This document shows positions 11,584 to 25,465 of a stretch of DNA of 64,000 bases, in pieces. The translations under genes and the position numbers were made by a program. Below the pieces are notes generated by a model, which worked only from the letters and a program-made list of their open reading frames with translations, made no database searches and was not told where the DNA came from. Position 1 is the first letter of the stretch. Each line of letters starts with the position of its first letter. The stretch spans positions 1 through 64,000 of the forward strand of contig VZTJ01004502.1 in the NCBI GenBank assembly GCA_013397795.1. The letters run 5' to 3'. The DNA comes from Orthonyx spaldingii (taxonomy: Eukaryota > Chordata > Aves > Passeriformes > Orthonychidae).

Positions 11584-13316
11584 ATAACAAAGATGACATT
11601 CATCCAGAACACAATGAAACTATGTTCTTGTACCCCTTAGATGATCTGTTGGTATATTATTTGGCAGAAGATGCTTTTCTCTTCATTGTGAAATCTCAGT
11701 TAAAGCTAACTCCATACAAGAACTGGTAAACAGTATTATTCATCACTATTCTCCTACTTATTAAGTAGGTTTTGTGCTGTTTATAGTTCAGAAAATGTTC
11801 TCTTTCAGGATTTGGAAAAATAATGCTTCTTATATAAACCCCAGATCAGCATTACCTCATTTCCCAACACCAGGAAAAATGAATGAAAAAACAGACAAAG
11901 GTACAATAAAAAAAAATTACATGAGCCTACAGTAGGTGATTTTTTTATTCATTTTGTTTTGCTTAAATCATTATATTTATTGTACCTGGTTTAGATGGGG
12001 TTTCGCCACAGAGCAGTCTTCACTATTGTTAAATATCCAAATGATTAGCAAAGACTCATAAGAAGCATAACTCAGCTTATAATGAGTTTTACAAAACTTT
12101 TAACTTTTACTGAGCTCCTTACAGGATTTATACACTATCCATTCAACACCAATAACCTGGAATGCAAGAAAAATCACTGCTCTGATTCCCACTTGAGAAG
12201 AAGCAAATAGAGCAAAGAAAAATGAAGGGTCTGAGAGACAATGAGGATGCAACTGAGGGAACAAAGAGTCAGCAAAAAATCTGTTTTTATTGCAGAGAAC
12301 CATCTGATAATAAATAAAACTCCGTAACAGAGAGAGATAATACATTTGAGGATTACACTGGATTTTTTGTTCAGTGAGATGAACTCAAGCTAAAGTAAAA
12401 ATGGTGACTAAGCAAGTGAAACATGAGAGAAGAAGAAGGAAGGAACTCCCTTATTTTGTTTACTTTTTCATACTTTTCGGCATCTTTCTGAACTGAATCT
12501 ACAGGTGGAAGCATTTCTAACAGGCACGTAGTCTGTTTGGAGATAAACACGGTAGAAATGGGTAATCTTTACAGAATGGTCTGTGCCACATTGCTCTGAA
12601 GAGCTTATTTGACCATGGAATTTACTCTTGGGCACCTAAAATTATACACGTAGGAAATGAGCACTTCATGCTCAAAAGATACCAGGATATTTTTTAGGTC
12701 AATGTCAGTGAGGTCAGGATTACATCCAAAGATTTCACACAGACACAGATGCAATCTTTTCAGAATGCGGCAGATAGACAGCCATGCACACAGATATGTT
12801 ATGTATCATTACAAACGGTGACTCTGAGAAATTTTATCTGTGGCATTATATCTTTTGGACATATAACACATAAGTCCAAGACTGACGATAAAACAAATGC
12901 TATTCTCTAACCCTTATTATTTGTACATTGTGTCTCCTTAAAGAAAAAGAAAACCAGACTCATAAGTTTTTTGTATTCTATACACATTCTCAAACACAGT
13001 ATCTATGGTTCAATAAAAAGGATGGGATGGACAGCAACTTGTCATCTGATAATGATATTGATAAGAGGAGGTAGGTGTATGAATAAAATGTCCCACCAGC
13101 CAGATGTGCAGCTGGGATCTTTGCACAGAAATATCAATATGCCTTTCACTCTAAAGTTAGATGCATATACATCTCTTACGGATTCTTTTTCCTCTTGTTT
13201 TTTCTTGTTTTCTTTTGGAGAAGGAACTATGACTTCAGGCATTACGTCCGTAATAACAGCTTTCCATAGGCACTTTATTTAGAATGACATGAGAATGCCC
13301 TACACGTCTGATCATC

Positions 13317-13333
13317 AAAAAAAAAAAAAAAAG
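13317..13333 (+). repeat. Poly(A) run of 17 nt
   Basis: A homopolymer followed by an A-rich stretch (gaaacaaaccc). It may be the tail of a decayed retroposon, but no body is recognisable upstream. Confidence 0.6.
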
Positions 13334-15652
13334 AAACAAACCCAAACACAAGCCAAAGAAGAAAGCAATGTAAGGCACGATTTAGCAACACATAAGAATC
13401 AAAAGGAGCCCTAAGCCAAACCTCAGTGTTACATTATTTTAAGTACAGCAAGTTTCCCCAGCAGACCAAGAAAACCACTAAAGCTATGAAAAGTGATTCT
13501 AAGATGAGTTTTGCAACTTTGGTATCCAAGAAAAGAAAAAAGCAGTAGCATGAAAATTCCTAGAGACATTAATGAAAAGGTAGAGTAGATGGAAAACCAC
13601 TTTCTGCCAAGTACTGTGATGTCTGAAGGGTTTCAAAGAGAGACAGAGAATTTTCCTCTGAAATGTCTGTCACCACCTGTAGCACTTAGGGTAGTTTGGC
13701 TCAGCTCTGAGTGAAGGAGACAGGGAGAGAACACTTTCAGGAAGCTTTGCCTATGGAACAGCCTTGGCCTGCTCTTGAGAAAATATTGAAAAGCCAGAAA
13801 AATGTCACGATGGACATTAGAGAAAATGAATGCTCATTTTGGGGAGACCTGCCTGAGCATTTAAACCCTAGCAGATTGTATTTGTCCTGCTGCAGCCTGA
13901 CTTAACCCCAGGCAGCACTGTCAAGCCAGCTAAACCACTGACCCTGCAACCACCATTCTTCTGCTGGAAGAAACACAAACCTGCAATGGCCAACGCAAAG
14001 GAAGGATTACAGTCTCTTTTTCACCTCCAGGAATTCTTGCCAGTGTTTTGCTATGGAAAAACTGTTCTATTTCCTTTCATAGGAGACCTTCCAACATATG
14101 CAGGAGTGGAGCAGAAGTCCTCTAGCAGGGACCAGAAGTCTGAACTGGCTGATATTTTTGAGGGTCACCAGTAACTAGTGGCAATGGGGTATTTTACAGA
14201 TTAATTACTTGAACTTGCCCTACCACGCCCTTTGTACATTTGTGAAAAACCCAGCTTGATGGGAAGGTAGTGCAGCACTCTGGTGAAATCTGTGATATAA
14301 CAAATCCAGACTTACTGCTCTGCTCGATACAGCAGCAAGGTGGGTGACAGGGCACACTCCAAAAGGGTACAGCCAGTGAGCTGTCTGCATGGATATAGCT
14401 ACAGATGCAAGTAGGTGGGGCTCTTCTGTCCTTCCTCCAAGCAATCCAGGCCTCAGCCAGCTCCTAGTGCTCTATGGCTCCATGAATTGCATACTATACA
14501 ACAATATATTACACATGTCAGCCATACACACATCTGAGGCACCACCAGCCAGCCAACTCTGTGTGCAGGCAGAGCCTGCAGACCATGCACACAAGCACAA
14601 CCCAGCAGACCCTACTAAATCAAAAACTCAACCAAAACAACCTCAAAACAAACCCTCCCCAAAGCAGAAAGAAATAAAGGAACAAAGACTTGCATTTACA
14701 GAAGTATTTCTAATGTTAATTTCATTTCACAGCCAATGCTTTATTGTGCTAAAATGTGTAGCTACATTATCTGATGTAAGCATTAATGTATTGCCAAATA
14801 GTTTGTAATTTTGTTCAAATGCTTGCAAGCACTCACAGATTCCCCAGCTGTATTTAAAGTCTATGAGACTCTCAGAGAAAACCAGAATGCTACAAATGTT
14901 AGATAGAGGCAATTGCATGTTGTAGTTGGCATCTTAATATAATTAAACATTTTTCTGTATTATTTCTATTTCACAAGTCCTGATAGGATGTTTCCTTAAC
15001 TGCCAGTACTACTTAGTTTATTGTCAGCTATGTAAAAGTCAAATCATAGTTTTCAAAAGAATTCAGGCTAATACGCTTTAACAATGGTTAAAAAATGTGT
15101 ACTTCATATGGCAGCTGGGCTTTGATCAAATATGTTTGCTATATATCCAATGGCATATTTTCCTAAAATTCCTTTCATCAACGTATGGCCTCATTATTTG
15201 ATGCACTGTCAGTGAACTCTGTACAGCGCAGTCTGCAGGGTTTAGTATATAAACTACACTACAGGGAAAGACATGCCAGAAGGATTTTAATTTACACTTC
15301 CAACAAATTGATTTAATAATTCATGGCTATATGCTGGAACTCTATTGGAGGAGGGTTTTTTTAATCCATTGTCCAACTAATTTTGGATCAACATTTTGTC
15401 CAGCCAAAATGTAAAATGATACACATATGAACGTGTACACTGCAGTGCAGGATCTCTGTTGGCCCATTAACCCAGTTATTTTATTGTTAGGCTGAACACA
15501 TTTGCTTTCTTCCTAGTTTTTTTAAACATTTGATTTCATTTAAGTTTGGAGTACGTGTGACAGGGAATCAGCAGAGCCTCTGTAACAAATCCCATTTGTG
15601 AGCTTACAAAAGTCACTGAGTTAATGTGGACCTATTCCCCTTGATGGGTTTC

Positions 15653-15658
15653 CCTCAG
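15653..15658. repeat. Target-site duplication (left copy, cctcag)
   Basis: This exact 6-mer is repeated at 16356-16361, immediately outside the inferred LTR ends. Confidence 0.6.
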
Positions 15659-16355
15659 TGCCGCTACCTGTTTCTGTCGGGTCTTTTCAAGCCGCCCAGC
15701 GGCTTGAGTGCGGCTTTTTCTGCGTTCGGCTCTTTTACTCTGGACCTCTTACAGCCCTCAGGGCATGTAAATTCTGGTCTCCTTAGTAATGGGTCGAACA
15801 AGCTCACCCTCATCCAAGGCAACTTTAACAGTAACAAGTTGTTAATGGGGCAGTTCCTGATGGCAAAGAAGCAGGGAGGGCTTTTTGTGGCTATTATTCC
15901 AAATTTATTAAATTTGAAGGTAAGTCACAAAAAGCCGAGATCTGAGGGTGTGCAGGGATTTAAAAGGGGCGAGAGAAAGGGGCAGTCTAAGGGAAGAAAC
16001 AGGGGAATAAACCAATAGAAAAACAAAACATGAACGGGGAACATCCAATGGGGAAACAAAAGGGGTGGAATACATTAATATAACCAATCAACAGAACACA
16101 ATAAGAGAACTTTCGAGCAACTGATGAATATTAAAATAACTGTGAAGGGGACGGGGGAGGAGCTGGAACCTGACTGACACTTGTGAACAGCGGGGAAACT
16201 ATCAATGCCTGTCTTCCCCATGCCCCTCAGATTCACTGCTCTGAGGGGAATAGTTTGACCATCTTGCCTCTTCATTAACACCCCTGCAGAAGGCAGGGGT
16301 TGCAGATTGTCCATTGTTTCCTGTGACCACAGCCACTGACTGGGTCACTGCCACA
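15659..16355 (-). mobile_element. Solo LTR of an endogenous retrovirus, about 697 bp
   Basis: Read on the minus strand it starts TGTGGCAGTGACC and ends GGTAGCGGCA. It is flanked by the 6-bp duplication cctcag (15653-15658 and 16356-16361). Promoter elements lie in the right order: three inverted CCAAT boxes (plus-strand ccaat near 16009, 16043 and 16084), a TATA-like CCTTTTAAAT near 15957-15966, then AATAAA at 15909-15904. The U5 part contains a perfect 7-bp hairpin, aagccgc/gcggctt, near 15690-15706. An alternative outer boundary (TGTGG at 15625, CCACA at 16331) was considered but lacks a target duplication. No internal retroviral genes adjoin it. Orientation is the same as SEMA3D. Confidence is good that it is an LTR and moderate for the exact ends. 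Confidence 0.72.
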
Positions 16356-16361
16356 CCTCAG
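16356..16361. repeat. Target-site duplication (right copy, cctcag)
   Basis: This is the partner of 15653-15658, abutting the CCACA end of the LTR. Confidence 0.6.
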
Positions 16362-17259
16362 GTACTCATCATCACAGCATCCGTGATCAGTTTAAAAGCT
16401 TTAATGCTTCTATTCTGTATCCTCTATCCTTGTCATTATGAGTTAACTGGATTTCTTTTAATGCCACCATAGGAGATGACATCCCTTGGACCAGGTCACA
16501 CTAGCACTCAGGACCAGTACCCACATCCCCTTAGTCACAGAGCCAACCTTCTCCACAGGAACAACAGACTTCTGACTCCTGCAGTGAGATCCATGACTCA
16601 CATATCACTTCTTCCAGTGCTTTATTCTTGATTTTAGTGCCTGTGCAAACTGCAGAAAATTACAAGCAATCACAGTTTCATTTTCTATAAAGAACTTCAC
16701 AGAGCTGCGTAAGGAGTAACACACTGCCAGTGTGAGTTCAGACAGCAGGTCATCAAAGCTTTAACAGTCCTGTGTCCTCTGATCATCAGTTTTACCATTT
16801 TCAAGGGTTACAACACGCTGCTATCAGACCCTCAAAGAACTTTCTGTTTGTGTCACAGCAGAAATCAATTTATATTTGCTGCAATAGTTGTTTTGCTGGT
16901 CTATTTTTAAGCTGCTTTGTGAAGGGTGCTATCATGACAGTTCCTGGAATCTGAAACAGCTATACTGAAAAAGAAACCAAGAATTCAGGCATCACCTCCT
17001 CCATTCAACACAGAAATAATTCCACTTTAGTTTAAAACCACAATAACTTTCCTTTGTCTCGTGAGGACAAAGTGAGGGCGCAATGTGCATGGATGAATCA
17101 GTATGTCACTGAAAAAAAGGAAAGATTTTTAGATGGTTAACCAGATAGTCTCCATAAGCAGAAGGCCAATATAAAAAAGGTAGGATGTAAAACCCCACTT
17201 CTAATTTCCTTTTCCCCAGTAGTCATTTGACCCCTAAAATGATGAGGCAGTCTCAATCT

Positions 17260-17475
17260 TGAGGGTGTTGTGAGGTTTCATTCCCTACAAGGATTGTCAA
17301 CACTGGAACAGGAGCTCAGAGAAGTCGTGGATTCTCAATCTTTGCAGACATTTGAAACTTGACTGGACATAGCTCTGAGCAATCTGATCTAAAGCTGAAG
17401 TTATCCATTCTTTGAACTACAAACAAAACCGTATGACCTCCTCATGTCTTGTTCAACCTTAGTTTTTCTACTACG
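17260..17475 (+). mobile_element. CR1 LINE fragment (3' region, plus strand)
   Basis: The order of phrases matches the avian CR1 3' end: an 'aacactggaacaggagctcagag' part, 'gaagtcgtggattctc', 'ttgcagacatttgaaacttg', 'actggacatagctctgagcaa', 'tctgatctaa', then a degraded 'gacctcctcatgtcttgttcaacc' before the 3' terminus near 17475. It is 5'-truncated, as is usual for CR1, and diverged with no open frame. It lies antisense to SEMA3D. Confidence 0.85.
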
Positions 17476-20400
17476 TCCTTAAGCAGTTAATGGACAAATG
17501 AGTAACTAAACTGAATCACACACTGAAGGTTTTGCTCAACATCCAACACCCTTCCACTTAAACTTAGATGTCCGACAGACACCAAATGACTTCTTCTACT
17601 CTCTAGTGATCTTATCTTCCCAAGGACTCTTCTGATAAAGGCAATGCCTACCTGATCTGCTTACAAATCAACTACTTTACTACTAAAATCTGTCTGAAAA
17701 CAGGATCCCTTTTCTTTTATAAAACTGTCCAAAAGCCGCAGCAATTCAAGAACTGATTCACAAGCAGATCATAAGCCCCTGGATCAAGAATAGCAATGTG
17801 TGCAGAGGACAAGTGAAGTACACACAGCACAGGTGCAGGCACTGCATTAGCTGTATAACTTAATTTGGCATCTCACAGCTGCCAGGTACAGTTCACCCAC
17901 ATGGTGTTGGTTTGCCCATCCCATGAAAACTAAGCACAGAACTGAGTGTCAAAATTATTAACACCGTATGTGAAATATGGCTTTTGCCTGCACTGATGAG
18001 ACAGGAAGGGGATTTGCTTCCAGGATTGCCCCACTGGAGCTAGAAGGAGGTGGGTGAGAAATGCCACTGGATGAACTGCTGACACCCAAACCAAGCCACT
18101 GAGTTCTGCTCACCCAGAAGACAAGATCATCTGTGTGTTCCAGGCTGACCTCTCTTTTCTGTCCAAATTCGCAACTCCTTCCTGCCAGTGGCACCAACAA
18201 ATGGAAGCCATTGTAGTTACCACGTTAAATATTTCTCAAGGTTGGGGCGCGGGAGGGGGGAAATGACTAGAAAGGATTTGGGTTCCACACTGCCTTAGCT
18301 GGGAAAGGGATGTGGTGGAGTAGATTAAGTTGTGTTTCCATAGCCACGGCTGAGCAGGTGGCAAAGACCCACCACAGGTGCTTGTTCCATAGAGGATTCC
18401 ACTCCCTGGTAAAACAGTCACTCCCCAAAGAAACCAGGGCTTGAAGATATCCAGGACTCTTCCTGTCAGATGAGCCTTGTGTAAGTTTATGAAGCCTTGG
18501 GATCACCATGATTAACTATCTTCCTTAAGCCATTCCCCACCAGGCTTTAGTGCTTTTAAACCACTGACCCCTTGAATTAAAGAGGGAGATTTCTCTTTTC
18601 ACAGCTGTGACTCAACACAGGAAGGAATTTAGAGACATCTGAAAACAAAGCCAGGCAGAATTTAAAACAAAATCCTTCAATGACAGATTTAGCAAGTGAT
18701 GGGCACAGCTGGAGCTTACAAATATAACTAAGTAAATGAGCATGCATTAAACAAAAACCTTACATAGACAGATCCTATGAAGGGCCATTTCCTCACAAGG
18801 AACTGGAAAAACCGAACTACAATGAATAAATCATCAGAAAAACTAGATATTGGCTATTCAAAAGGAATCTGAGTCCTTGGGTCCTTCAGCAAACTAAACG
18901 GTAACCACCTTTAAAATGAGATATGTGATGACCAATTAAGCAACTTAAGCCTTGATTTTTAGTTGTTGTCTATTTAAATCACAATGCAAAATCAAAATTC
19001 CTGTGCCTAGAGAAGAATAAAACACTACTAAGTTACAGTTTTCAAAACTTATATAATTCCTTTCATACATTCAACTTACAATATACGTTAACTAGTACAT
19101 ACATCATGGAGTCGTTGCAGAGGAAATGCATCCCTACTATTTCAGCTGGGGAAGCTGATGCTAAATTGTACTCAGTAGGTATTCTAGGAGGAACTAAAGT
19201 GAAAAAAAGAGTGGAATTAGATATCAGCAGCTAATTATCAGTGTCACTGTCTTAAATATGGCATGCTTCTTTCTACCCAGTCAAATGGGCTACATGACAC
19301 AACATACCAGTTTTAAGAAGCAAGCACAAGTTTGCAGATGAATTTTACAAAATGCAACAAATATCTTGAAGATAATCAAGCATGAGGAATAAACCTATTG
19401 ACCACCTCCACACAGTACAGCAAAAGCAAAACAACAATGCCTACTGAAAACTCTGCTTCCCTTGTCTGCTCAGCTGGAGTATGTGACTTGCATTAAAGGC
19501 ACGAGGAATAATGTACTTGCACTCAGACCCTGGACTGACTGATGTCAAATGAAGTTCAACCATTCATATTAATGGGGATCAGCATTTGTCTGAGGGAATG
19601 GAAGCCTCTCAGACCTCAGGGTCATGAATTGACAAGCTATCGAACATTTTCTCTGTAGTGCTGACCATCCTCCATCCCCACTGAGCTCAGCTGTCTAGAC
19701 CCTCAGTCCCACTCCAGCTGCTTTGTGCTCCTCCTGAGGCACAGAAAGAGCTCATTACTGATTCTTTCTGTGTAATGTGCAATGCAGGCTGAGGTCTCAC
19801 AACTCCCTTTCTACGAAATGCAGAATAGTCACATTTTTCTGCACTATGATAAAAACATAGAAACGTACATGCAAACTGTGAGTTTTGTTATTCTGGACAC
19901 CTGTAATTGACTAAGCCATGTGGTGACAGAAGTGCCATTAATGCCAAATGGGAAAAAAAAGGCCACTGAAAATATAACCTCAAAAGAACAAAGATGACTA
20001 ATAACTTGTACCAAGAAAATGATTGTTAAATTGCTATTGTCTCACACCACTAATAAACTAGGAGGATGCAAAAAGCAATTTTTTCTTACAGATGGACTTT
20101 CTAGAACAATACTTTCTCACAGCACTTATTCTTGAACAATTTCAGAGTAACTATAAGCTCATGAGTTGTAGTCATGCTAACGATCAGCAAGCAGTAACTT
20201 CAGACAGCTGATACAAGTCTGTAGCTGATATTATCTGTCAAAACATTAAAATATGCAAAGAAAAACACTGCAGCAGAGTTTTGGTCTTCTTAATATCAAG
20301 TAGAGCGATGTTGGGAGTAAGGACGGTTATAATTCTCACCATCATCATTATTCCTAATAATATTAAGAACAGCAATAATAACAATGATAACCATAACTTT

Positions 20401-21319
20401 TTCCTAAACTTTTTTGGCAACAAAAATTCTGCCAGATGTAAATTTAAATTTTATGATTGATAAGAAATTCAGCTGTTTCCAGTGACATTTACAAGTTATA
20501 ACCCAGCTCTGGCAGTCAGGACATGCAGAGTGAATCAATTCAAAAAGCCCACACAAGCCTTGGCATCTCTGTTTCTTTAGAGGCACCTCAGCCACATTCT
20601 TGTTTTTCAGAAGTGCTTGTGTAAACATTAAAAAACACAAAACAATAAAAAGATAAGAATCCAGCATGCAAGGCCAACCCTAACAAAGGATGAGACAAAC
20701 GAAAAAAAACCAAGATTAAAATAAATGCCTTATGTGCACAATAAATTTCAGTATCATGAGTCACTAGACTGACTCATGAACTATAACTTGACCATGACTC
20801 TTTTAATTGTTCCACATAAGGATTCCCTTTCTGAAAAAGAATAATATCTTTAGCAGACATAGTGCTACAGCTGGTTTTTTCTTTATCAATAGTGTATGTG
20901 TACTGTAGTGCAAGGTATGGAACTTAAGTTCTGCTACAGGTTTAGAAAGAAACATGTAGATGTAGGAGATGCACAGTTAGATCAGAAAATGCCTTCTATA
21001 TGTACTTGGAGAACTACCAGTAGAAATCACCCCAAAAACAATGAAGATCTCTTCCTCCCAGTAGTGTCAGGTGAAATATAAAAGCTAAAAAGACTGCAAA
21101 CCTCTGCAGTCAGTAACTGAGAAAGTAATCACATTTGATTGTGACTCTTTTAGCATTTAAGTTTTCTCTCAATTTTCTTTCCTTAGCAATATGGATCACA
21201 AAACACATTACTAATTTTCTAAATATAAGCAGTTCTGGGTTTTCTCCACCTTCAACATTCATTTCTTGTTCCAGAAAAATCCTCTCACACAACAATTCAT
21301 TACTTAAGTAAGAATATAA

Positions 21320-21660
21320 AAATGTTTGTAATGGCAAGACTGAAGGCTCATCCAGTCTAGTAATCTCTTTTCAACAGTAAGAAGAATAATTATAGAACAT
21401 TTATATATATTTCCCCACCCTTAGTGCTCCCCCTTCTCTCCTTCTATTTTCAGCTCAGGAGATTTCCTGAGCCTATTGTGGCCTGTCTATTTTGCAACCT
21501 CCAAGTAGATATCACTTTCAAGTACTTGTCCAGCGTCTTTTGAGCCCTTGTAAAATTCTTGCATCTGCAACACTATCTGCACTATCTGGCAAACAATTTT
21601 ATATGTCTGCTACCCAATGTGTGAAGAACCACTTCCAATACCAACAGTGCAATGTGATAA
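21320..21660 (-). mobile_element. Ancient CR1-type LINE 3' fragment (minus strand)
   Basis: The segment starts with 'aaggctcatccagtctag', the reverse complement of a CR1 3' end. It continues to 'cttttgagcccttgtaaaattcttgcatctgcaacactatctg', 'aattttatatg' and 'tgtgtgaagaaccacttcc', the order seen in old sauropsid CR1 3' regions read in reverse. Divergence is high and boundaries are approximate. Confidence 0.55.
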
Positions 21661-24600
21661 TGTATTAATTCCCCCTCACACACCACCACCTTCATAATAT
21701 TAGCCAGAAAGTAGATCCCACTGGGCAATAAAAAAAATTAAAATTCTGATTTAGTTGTGATGATCATCCAACTGTTTGAACATTAGAGGCATTACACATG
21801 CTACCTCATTATTTTATTTTGTATAATCGTCTCACAGAGTGAGTGGGAAATTAAGTGAAAATTGGTCAAGAGAAAGTTAAGAAGGTGACAGTAGTCATCA
21901 GTTCTAATGAGTGTTTGCTGCCAAAGAAAAATATCTTGCTATGGTCACTGCACAAGATGAGATATAACATTTCACAACTAAATCTTTGGTGAGAATCCAG
22001 GGCCAGCTTTGAACAAAGTAGGTTCAACTCAACAAAGTAAGTTTTTGCCAAGGCTGGCAAATACATGGGTGGGGCAAAACCAGAGCTGAGATCAGTGAAA
22101 GAGATATCCTTCAGATTCCACAGCCATCAGTGGCTCAACACCAGCGGCAGAAGGGCTCTCACACATGAACTGGTGAATACCTGCAGGCAGGTAGGATGAA
22201 AAAGTCACCCCAGCACCCAGCAGCTGGGGAGCTCTGTCACATCGCTCCTTGACGAGGCCCTTTGCCTCTCTCACACTGCAGTAAAATTCACTTTTAGTTT
22301 ATTGAAATGGGCAGGTTTTCTCATATCCACAACTTTTACTCTCATAAAGGTGCCATGGGGGTGAAGGGTTTTATTTCTGCACCAGTCGATAATGTATCTT
22401 TAAAATCATCTGTTCTCAAAATTATTGAATAATTTAAGAAATGTGTTTTAAGATTTATGCTAAAAACTGGCTATGAGGAAATACAGTTATAAGCTCTATT
22501 AATCTTCACGTTCCAAGGTGTGAGTGATGTAAGAAACACCATCTTGCAATACAGAACTGTAAAATTGTGGAGATTTATGCCTTCCGTTTAAACATCTGGT
22601 CTTACCCACTTTTGGTGCCAGAATGGCAGAGTGGATGAGCTGCTTGTTTATTCCAGCCAGGCGTTTCCTTGACTCCTGGACTTTATGTTAAGACATGATG
22701 AACATCTTATTCCCACTGGAGAATTTTTACTCTCATGAAGTCAATAGGTCAGAACTTGAAATGTACAGCTCATGAAAGGGATTCCTCCTTTGAGTTTGTT
22801 AGATTCTAGTGCATCAGTGGACAAATATAAACACTTAAAACAACTGTGCTTTATGTACTTCATACTTGTGCTTCATACAGGCATAGGCATTAATTTAAAC
22901 GCCTGTCAGAACACAACTTCTTTAGCAACAGTGTGAATCATGAGGGGTAGGAAATATCCAAAAGGGTTACATCTCACAGAAATACAACAGTGTGTCCTAT
23001 CAAAAAAGTTCCTTTCATTTTACAACAGCAAAGTTTTCAGTCCAGTATTATAAACTGTAATTATTCCAGAGATCAAATTAGTTGTATTTACTTACTTAGA
23101 ATTCAGAATAATTTCATTCTTTTTATTATATCTATCAAAAGTCAAATTTCAAGTTAAGTTAGTACCTGCAGTGGATCACGATAATCGTAAAGGCATTTCT
23201 GTCACTGCCTAATGAGTTTCAGAATTGTTTCAAAAAAGACACACATTCAAAAGTTTCATGACTTTATCAAAAACTAACACTGAAACGATAATGGAAGGCA
23301 TTACACTTTCTGAAAAAAAAAAGTCCTCATTAAAGTTACACCGCCTTTTTCAATTACAGCTACTTTTAAGATTTTCCAGAGGTGGCTACAGTTTGGCTTT
23401 GACCCTACTATTGCAAAGTGCCAGAAATACCAAATTATAGTAGGGAAAATGTTGTGTTTGTCTACAGTCTTCATGCAGTTGAAAAACATCCAACACATAC
23501 ACACAGCAAATCGCATAATTAAAACTACCCTTATGCAGAAGAAATTTGTCTTTAAAACTAGAAAATAATGGAAGGACAGCAGAGATTTCTCAGTACTAAA
23601 CCACAATGCTTCATTTAATGAGTAATCCCTGGAGCATATGGATGTTTACCTCACTCTGGGCAAGCTCAAGTGCACAGACAGACAATTACAGTGCTTCAGC
23701 TGATGTATGATAACTTGTTAAGCTGCTGTAATGCAGTGACATTCTTTCATGGGTTTATGGACTGCATTTCTGTATTTTCCTCCACGCCAATACGACTTTT
23801 GTCTTCCAGATTAAACGGCTATAAAATATTTGCATGTTCAAAGTTAGAATGCCTGAATCTGAATACACAAAGCCCTGGAAACTTAAAAACTAGAACCTCT
23901 GTCTTCAGTCTCTCTGAGTTTGGCAGGTACTGTGTCTGCATCCACTCTGCCTTCAGAAAAATAAAATATTAGTAAATTTAAAAAAAAACAAAACAAAAAC
24001 ACAGATGAGATTTTGCAATACAAAAATCACAATACAATTTGGTTGCATTGCTTCTTACATGAATAATGGCTGGACAGCAGACTTATTTACACGACCCATT
24101 GAATACGGTTCAAAAAAAATTTTAATATGTAGATATAGGCTGCAGATTAATAGTAAATGCTGGCAAATGGCTTCAGAGAGACTCCAAGTTTTGCTTTGGG
24201 AGAATGGCAAAAGAAGAAAATATATTGCTAAAGCCTCTCTTCCCACCACTTTTACACTGCTGCCTCTTGTCAGAGTGTAGGGTGCAAAGTTCTGAGACTG
24301 GTATTTTGCAAAAGCACTGCTTCAATTATAACAAAAGGAAAAAAAGGGAAAAAGAAAATCTAAAGGAACTGCTTTGGTCAATCACACACAGCTATTGAAC
24401 ACCTCCTTTAGTGTGGTGAGTCTTCATTTCTCCATGAAATTTGTAAAAGCTGAAGGCAGTACTTCAAACTACTAATTTTCTAGGTTTTTAGACACTATAT
24501 AAAAATCTTATTTTTCTATTCCATATTACTGGACAAGGAAAGTTAAAATACAGAGATTATAAGCTCTACTGCTTGGTAATATGTGAATCTCAGAAATGCC

Positions 24601-24884
24601 CACACTTCTCTATTTTTTTTAATGTATTTGATCCAAAATTCTGGCTGTCAATATAAAAGGGATTTTAAAGCGGTTTTAATGTTCTTCTACTCATAACAAT
24701 CTACAGATATAACAGATGCAAGATTTACAGGAAAGTAACTCATGCACGCTCAGATACAGACATACACAGTATAGATATGTGTGCTTTGTTCCACAGGAAA
24801 CTGAGTCACAACACCTGAGTATGAGTTTCCAGGTTACTATGACCTTATTTCTTAAAAATTAAAAATATAATGCATTTAAGAAGC

Positions 24885-24940
24885 TTGCTTTTTTTTTGCT
24901 TTTGCTTTTTTTTTGGCCTTTTTTTTTAATAAAGCCAAAA
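24885..24940 (+). repeat. T-rich low-complexity tract
   Basis: Repeated runs of eight to nine T, separated by gc and ggcc, end at aataaag. This is low complexity and no source element was identified. Confidence 0.6.
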
Positions 24941-25339
24941 ATAGCAATCAATGGTCATCTATGTTTTCATGGGCATATTTCACACAAGAAACCCTTGATA
25001 TTAAACCATGGCTGAAATATCAAAATTCCTTCAAATACTTATCTCTGTTAATGATAACTACAGCTGCACTCAAAATCTGCTGCCCTTGATATCACTTACA
25101 TTCCCACAGGAATATAAATCTCCAGGTTAAAAAAAAAGTTATTAATCTCAGGGCTCTGGAGAAACACACAGCTTTATTCTTTTGATGCTGCATAATGGTA
25201 TTATTGGGTTAACATGATGACATAGACTTTCTTTTTTCTTTTTTTTTCCCTGAAGCTTATCTAGTCTCACATTATTAATCTGAAGACAGGCCAAATGACA
25301 AAAACAGGAAGAGAGACACAACAAATTCAGAGCTCAAAT

Positions 25340-25465
25340 ATGATCATTTGGACCACTGAACATCTTCAATAGAAGCAATTTAGTCCAAGACATGGGAATA
25401 TTGAGAAAGAAACGTTATGAGGAGAGACTACTGAAAGCTGTTTCCTATCTGTCAGAGATCAAAGA
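25340..25465 (+). mobile_element. Probable degraded CR1 LINE fragment
   Basis: The part 'gaaacgttatgaggagagac tactgaaagctgttt' near 25410-25445 resembles the CR1 region encoding the end of ORF2, just before the 3' UTR ('tatgaggagagactgaaag'). The flanks are too diverged to extend it with certainty. Confidence 0.4.

Noticed and set aside
15626..16018. 130-codon plus-strand open frame
   Set aside because: It starts at a GTG, lies almost wholly inside the solo LTR, and is antisense to that element.
15625..16331. Alternative boundaries for the second LTR (TGTGG...CCACA)
   Set aside because: The ends look good, but the flanks (gttaa and gccac) do not match. The 15659-16355 choice has an exact 6-bp duplication.
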